Assembly: GCA_046297495.1 (NCBI GenBank)
Contig: JBKBIP010000002.1
Span: 201,561 to 265,560 of the forward strand
DNA from: JBKBIP01 sp046297495
GTDB lineage: Bacteria; Planctomycetota; Planctomycetia; Gemmatales; Gemmataceae
Direction of reading: 5' to 3'
Length of the DNA: 64,000 bases
The notes under the pieces were generated by a model, which was not told where the DNA came from, did no database searches, and worked only from the letters and a program-made list of their open reading frames with translations. Positions within the stretch are counted from its first letter, which is position 1. Each line of letters opens with the position of its first letter. Of this stretch, positions 60,123 through 64,000 are shown piece by piece. The position numbers and the translations under genes were made by a program.

Positions 60123-60263
60123 CAGCGGAGAACGTCAGCCCTCCGGTAACGCTCTTCACCGAGGGGACTGACACCCGCTGCTCGCTATGTTCCCCGCGAA
60201 AAAATCCCCATCGCCGCCGCCGAGTAGTTTCGTGAAATTATCTCAGAATCCTTCAGTAAGTAT

Positions 60264-60296
60264 TTGAATTAAACGTGAGGCATCCGCTACTATAAT
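60264..60296 (+). promoter_or_regulatory. Promoter candidate for the Ser/Thr kinase gene
   Basis: TTGAAT (60264-60269) is followed by overlapping -10 candidates TACTAT (60288-60293, 18-base spacing) and TATAAT (60291-60296, 21-base spacing). It lies about 65 bases before the start. Confidence 0.4.
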
Positions 60297-60355
60297 AGGG
60301 GAAGAGTGCACCGTCTTTATTTTCTTCGAACCCGATCCATCGGAGAATATGCGCC

Positions 60356-62452
60356 ATGCCGCTAAGCGGTTCGGCTGAATTGGTGCGGGAATTGCAGAAA
60401 CATGGCTTGCTGGATGCAGAATGCCTGGACCAAATTACCCGGCACCTGGCGCCACGCTGCGTGGATGCCAAGCAACTGGCCCGCGAGCTGATGCAGCGCG
60501 GCTGGCTGACCGCATTTCAACTGAATCACATCATGAATGGCCGAGGGGCCGAGCTGGTGCTTGGTTCTTATATCTTGTTGGAACGGCTCGGCGAAGGGGG
60601 CATGGGTTCTGTGTACAAGGCCCGGCACCAGAACCTCGACCGCATTGTTGCCATCAAGGTCGTTCGCAAGGAACTGGTCGCCAATCCCGTCGCCGTGCGC
60701 CGTTTTCAGCGCGAGGTGCGAGCGGCGGCGAAATTGTCTCATCCCAATGTCGTGCGTGCCTTCGACGCCAACGAGATCAATGGCACCCATTTTTTGGTCA
60801 TGGAATATGTCGATGGCGTCAATTTATCGCAATTGATCAAGGATAACGGCCCACTTCCCATCCGTCAGTGTTGCGAGATCATCCGCCAAGTCGCCCAAGG
60901 TTTACAGCACGCCCATGAACATAACATCATCCACCGCGACATCAAGCCCCACAATCTACTGATCACCAGTGGACAATCAGCGCCAGCAAGCCCGACTCCT
61001 GCCGAGAAAAACTCCTCCCTCCATCTAGGTCGTTGCCCGCGGCCAGTCGTGAAGATTCTGGACATGGGCTTGGTCCGCGTGCAAAAACAGGTCGAGGAAG
61101 ACAATACCAGCCTCATGACCCAAGAAGGGACCATCATGGGGACGCCGGATTACATTGCCCCGGAGCAAGCGCGCCAATCCGACTCTGTGGACATCCGCGC
61201 GGATTTGTATAGTTTGGGCTGCACCTTCTATTATCTGCTCACCGGGCGCGTGCCGTTCACGGGGACGCTGACGGAGAAATTACTCAAACATCAACTCGAC
61301 GATCCCGAACCGATCACCAACTTCCGTTCGGGAGTGCCGGCGGGCGTGAGTGCCGTAGTCCAGAAACTGATGGCCAAGAAGCCGGAAGACCGCTTTCAAA
61401 CCCCCGCCGAGCTGGTGGCGCACTTGTCCAAGGGACTCGACGGTCCTTCGGCACCGCAGACTAACCATGCGCCGGAAAGCTCGTCCCAAATTCCGTTAGC
61501 CATGCCTGTCGCCGCCAATACGCCATCTGGCAGCACCGAGAACCATACCTTCCCAGGACGTTCTCGTGCTCGGCGTCCGGCAAGGAGTTGGTGGCGCGGC
61601 AAGCCAATGTGGCTGGCGCTGAGCAGTTTGTTCGTGGTGGGGTTGCTGTTGGGGGTCTGGCAGCTGCTTTTTTCGGGCCCGCCCCTCGAGCCACCCGCGC
61701 CCGCGCCGCCGCCGGTGGCGCGCTCCGATGACGCGCCGTGGCCTGGCTCGAAACCGGGGCTGATCCTGGCGTGGGCCGCCGAGCATCGCGCCCGGCAAGC
61801 ACGCGGTCCTGGCCCGTTTGGCACGCAAGTGTGGTCTCTGCAACCACGCAACAATGCCAACTGGGATCGGGATGGTCATTTGCGCATACGCAACGGTGCC
61901 TTTGTCATTGAAGGGGCCGGCAATACCTTGCTCAAGGCTTGTCAGCAAACGAATCAACTCAGCCTGGAACTCGTTTTGTTCAGCTTTACCAACGAGCAGT
62001 ATGGACCGGCGCGTATCCTCACTTTTTCCTCCAGCTCCAGCGCGCGCAACTTCACCCTTGGCCAGGAAGGGGATCAACTGATTTTGCGTTTGAAAACGAC
62101 CGATGCCCAGGAAGATTACACAGAATTGCCACTCGCGCGCATCCCGCTCAAGAAATTCGTTCACCTGCTTATCAGTTATCGGGAAGGGGAGTTGGTTTGT
62201 TATCTGAACGGCAAGAGCGTCAAGTTACCAGGGCGCATCACCGGCACTTTTCAGAATTGGGAACAACACCAGTTGCTCTTGGGGGATGAATGGGATGGAA
62301 AACGAGAGTGGGACGGCTTCATCGAGCGCTTCGCCCTCTACAACCGCTTTATCGGCGCCAACGAAGCCGAGCGACATTTCCAGCAAGTGGCCAAAATTCT
62401 GAACATCAGCCCGAATACCGAAATCATCGAGTTGGAGGATACGGATACATAA
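60356..62452 (+). CDS. Ser/Thr protein kinase with C-terminal LamG-like domain
   Basis: The 698-residue protein has an N-terminal helical planctomycete kinase domain (1-65). The kinase (about 70-350) has the Gly loop LGEGGMGSVY, Lys101 in AIKVV, catalytic Asp195 in IIHRDIKPHN and metal Asp236 in ILDMGLV (DMG instead of DFG). A Pro/Ser-rich insert of about 25 residues (205-230) separates the last two. One transmembrane helix follows (MWLALSSLFVVGLLLGVWQL), then an outside domain with a concanavalin/LamG look (VLFSFTNEQYGPARILTFSS, FVHLLISYREGELVCYLNGK). This suits a receptor kinase sensing an external ligand, possibly a glycan (inference). Confidence 0.92.
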   Translation: MPLSGSAELVRELQKHGLLDAECLDQITRHLAPRCVDAKQLARELMQRGWLTAFQLNHIMNGRGAELVLGSYILLERLGEGGMGSVYKARHQNLDRIVAIKVVRKELVANPVAVRRFQREVRAAAKLSHPNVVRAFDANEINGTHFLVMEYVDGVNLSQLIKDNGPLPIRQCCEIIRQVAQGLQHAHEHNIIHRDIKPHNLLITSGQSAPASPTPAEKNSSLHLGRCPRPVVKILDMGLVRVQKQVEEDNTSLMTQEGTIMGTPDYIAPEQARQSDSVDIRADLYSLGCTFYYLLTGRVPFTGTLTEKLLKHQLDDPEPITNFRSGVPAGVSAVVQKLMAKKPEDRFQTPAELVAHLSKGLDGPSAPQTNHAPESSSQIPLAMPVAANTPSGSTENHTFPGRSRARRPARSWWRGKPMWLALSSLFVVGLLLGVWQLLFSGPPLEPPAPAPPPVARSDDAPWPGSKPGLILAWAAEHRARQARGPGPFGTQVWSLQPRNNANWDRDGHLRIRNGAFVIEGAGNTLLKACQQTNQLSLELVLFSFTNEQYGPARILTFSSSSSARNFTLGQEGDQLILRLKTTDAQEDYTELPLARIPLKKFVHLLISYREGELVCYLNGKSVKLPGRITGTFQNWEQHQLLLGDEWDGKREWDGFIERFALYNRFIGANEAERHFQQVAKILNISPNTEIIELEDTDT

Positions 62453-62510
62453 ACCGTCATCTGGTCCCAACGTGAATCCAGTTCGCGTTTTGGTACGGAG
62501 ATAGGCCGCT

Positions 62511-62557
62511 CAGCCCCGTAAGGGGCGACAATCCATAGCCAGGGGCGTTAGCCCTTG
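62511..62557. repeat. Double-hairpin intergenic repeat
   Basis: Two short hairpins stand side by side: gcccc-gtaa-ggggc (62513-62526) and ccaggggc-gtta-gcccttgg. I recall similar 'cccgtaaggggc ... ccaggggcgttagcccctgg' units as frequent in planctomycete intergenic DNA. It includes the stop codon of the NADAR gene. Confidence 0.6.
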
Positions 62558-63012
62558 GAAGAGATTTCCTTCCGCAACCTCTCGCGCACTTCCATCAAAA
62601 TTCTCCCCAGCATGTTCCGGCCGCTGCCGTCGCCGCCGTCCCCCCAGTAAGAATCGTTGGTGGTGTGTTCGATTAACTCCACGTCGCCGGTGGCCAGCAA
62701 GATGGCGCGCAGGTCGTCGTGCTGCGTGAACTTGGCCATCACGACTTTGCGCATCACGTCATCCTTGACCGCTTCCCAATCGGGGCGGATTGGCACCTTG
62801 GGTGAACGGCCCATTCGTTTTGCTTTGCCGGGTGACTGAGTCTGGCGAATCATCTCTTCATGTTCCGTGCCAACGAATTTCTGGGCCTGATAGTAGTGTT
62901 CGGAAGTCGGCCAGGTCTTGCCATCCAACTCAATGGGATGAGGCGAAAAGTTCGAGAAACAGGCGTGGTCCGTTGTCTTGGAATAGAACAGAATCGCGGC
63001 GGGCTGACTCAT
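62548..63012 (-). CDS. NADAR-family protein (YbiA-like N-glycosidase)
   Basis: The 154-residue protein shows the NADAR fold: ILFYSKTTDHACFSNFSPHP, the catalytic region KTWPTSEHYYQAQKF, SPGKAKRMGRSPKVP, MRKVVMAKFTQH and TTNDSYWGDGGDGSGRNMLG. Members hydrolyse N-glycosidic bonds, in riboflavin-pathway intermediates or in ADP-ribosylated guanine. No adjacent ADP-ribosyltransferase was seen. The start overlaps the stop of the LutB-like gene (ATGA). Its stop codon lies inside a double-hairpin repeat, so the last residues may be repeat-derived. Confidence 0.9.
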   Translation of the reverse strand: MSQPAAILFYSKTTDHACFSNFSPHPIELDGKTWPTSEHYYQAQKFVGTEHEEMIRQTQSPGKAKRMGRSPKVPIRPDWEAVKDDVMRKVVMAKFTQHDDLRAILLATGDVELIEHTTNDSYWGDGGDGSGRNMLGRILMEVRERLRKEISSKG

Positions 63013-64000
63013 AACTGCTCCCACAGTTGACGGAAGGGGCGGCGGGCGGGGGCGGGGAAGTCGCGGGTCTCGGTCCAAGCAGCGCCGGGGCCGGGCAGGC
63101 GCGACAGCCAGCCATCGCGGGCCAGGAAGCGCGACACCAAGGCGGCGGAACGCACGGCCAAGCGGTACAGCCACGGCCGCCGCAGCACTTCCTTCCACAA
63201 CCGATATGCCAGATTTTCCAAACGACTCGGCTTGTCGTGGTGTTGCAGCTCGCGCAGGCCGATGAGCATGTGTGGAATGTTGATGCGCACCGGACAGGCC
63301 GCCTGACAAGCCCCACACAAAGAAGACGCATGGGGCAGGTGCGGGTTCGCGCTGACGCTGTCGTAGAGCGGCGTCAAGATGCTGCCGATGGGACCGGAAT
63401 AGACGCCGCCATAGGCATGGCCGCCGATGCGGCGATAGACGGGGCAGGCATTCAAACAGGCCCCACAGCGGATGCACTGCAAGCTTTCGCGAAACGGGGT
63501 GGCCAGGATGCGCGACCGGCCATTGTCCAGAATGACTAGATGAAATTCCTCCGGGCCGTCGATCTCGCCGGGGCGGCGCGGGCCGGTGATGAGGGTGGTA
63601 TAGACCGACAACGTCTGCCCGGTGGCGGCGCGGGCCAGCAGTTTCAGGAACACTGGCAAATCACGCCAACGCGGGATCACTTTTTCCATGCCCATGATGG
63701 CGACGTGAACGCGCGGGCAAGTCGTGGTCAGCCGGCCATTCCCTTCGTTGGTGACGAGCACGATGGTCCCGGTCTCGGCCACCGCGAAGTTGGCACCGCT
63801 GATCCCCATGTCGGCGTCGTGGAATTTCTGGCGCAGCACGCGCCGCCCGGTCATGGCCAGCGTGCGCGCGTCGTCGGGGAGCGTTTGCCCCAGCCCTTTC
63901 GACAACACTTGGGCAATGCTTTCGCGGGTGTGATGCACCGCCGGCGCGACCAGGTGCGAGGGACGCTCGCCGGCCAATTGAATGATGAACTCGCCGAAGT
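63009..64000 (-). CDS. lutB: LutB-type iron-sulfur lactate-utilisation protein (5' end outside window)
   Basis: About 330 residues are visible and the frame is open to the window edge, so the N-terminus is missing. The LUD-type part has GISGANFAVAETGTIVLVTN and TTCPRVHVAIMGMEKVIP. Two 4Fe-4S motifs follow: CIRCGACLNACPVYRRIGGH and SLCGACQAACPVRINIP. LutB works with LutA and LutC to oxidise L-lactate to pyruvate at the membrane. It overlaps the NADAR gene by four bases, so they are coupled. The other lut genes would lie beyond the window. Confidence 0.9.
   Translation of the reverse strand, partial: FGEFIIQLAGERPSHLVAPAVHHTRESIAQVLSKGLGQTLPDDARTLAMTGRRVLRQKFHDADMGISGANFAVAETGTIVLVTNEGNGRLTTTCPRVHVAIMGMEKVIPRWRDLPVFLKLLARAATGQTLSVYTTLITGPRRPGEIDGPEEFHLVILDNGRSRILATPFRESLQCIRCGACLNACPVYRRIGGHAYGGVYSGPIGSILTPLYDSVSANPHLPHASSLCGACQAACPVRINIPHMLIGLRELQHHDKPSRLENLAYRLWKEVLRRPWLYRLAVRSAALVSRFLARDGWLSRLPGPGAAWTETRDFPAPARRPFRQLWEQL

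Larger units (their letters stand above)
59817..60355. other. Repeat-rich intergenic region before the Ser/Thr kinase
   Basis: It holds a clean copy of the dispersed hairpin, then a palindromic MITE-like element, then a kinase promoter candidate. A further short inverted stretch (gcggagaacgtcagccctccgg / ctgacacccgctgctcgc) follows the element. No gene was seen. Confidence 0.6.

Overview
The window is a 64 kb stretch of a GC-rich bacterial chromosome, almost certainly from a planctomycete (Planctomycetota, probably a Gemmatales-type genome; inferred from gene content, not from a marker gene). Pointers are a DUF1549/DUF1553 + DUF1501 + WD40 cluster, a BBP7-type outer-membrane barrel, a Ser/Thr kinase with the planctomycete N-terminal helical domain and a C-terminal LamG-like domain, an FHA-GAF histidine kinase, ThyX, an archaeal/eukaryotic-type ProS, and many short secreted proteins of unknown function. 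I saw no rRNA, CRISPR array, prophage or intact transposase.

Layout. 0-9 kb: secreted and lipoprotein genes, a tandem alpha/beta hydrolase, an RluA-type pseudouridine synthase overlapping a D-glutamate-cyclase-like fusion, then a convergent M20 peptidase plus a fused amino-acid ABC receptor/permease. 9.4-14.7 kb: proS, a FadJ-like beta-oxidation enzyme and an MHS-type transporter. 14.8-21.2 kb: the DUF1549/DUF1553, DUF1501 and WD40 operon with its terminator, preceded by the FHA-GAF histidine kinase. 21.4-27.4 kb: an extracytoplasmic polysaccharide cluster (two glycosyltransferases, UDP-GlcNAc 2-epimerase, hexapeptide acetyltransferase) and a BBP7 barrel. 27.4-36.6 kb: a phospholipase-D lipoprotein, a broken CMD/peroxidase-like gene overlapping a methanethiol methyltransferase, RidA, a long M16 protease, a 57-residue lipoprotein whose mature part is about 60% cysteine, tsaB and RNase HI. 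36.6-48.2 kb: sulfotransferase, initiator tRNA, a peptidase E remnant, thyX, class I fumarase, a Gly-rich secreted protein, a serine hydrolase, an ABC ATPase, a TolC-type protein, rsmD and a cobalamin-binding-type protein. 48.2-54 kb: a small gene interrupted by TGA, then polA-coaE-rho on the minus strand. 54-64 kb: two membrane-anchored proteins, tRNA-His, a PQQ-propeller pair, a MITE-like palindrome, the Ser/Thr kinase, and NADAR overlapping LutB.

The most striking signal outside genes is a dispersed hairpin family. A unit of about 46-52 bp with arms like gattcatcgtttcgcg and gcgcgaaacgatgaatc occurs about ten times, always between genes, and one copy carries paired base changes that keep the stem. 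A second, shorter hairpin (ccggtNNN...NNNaccggct) sits between co-directional genes of secreted-protein operons. Three gene remnants (29.1, 38.3 and 48.3 kb) show active gene decay.

How the genes may work together (inference): M20 peptidase, amino-acid receptor/permease and D-glutamate cyclase suggest scavenging of peptides or D-amino acids. The 21.5-25.6 kb block would build and modify an N-acetyl amino-sugar-containing surface glycan. polA-coaE-rho forms a housekeeping unit.
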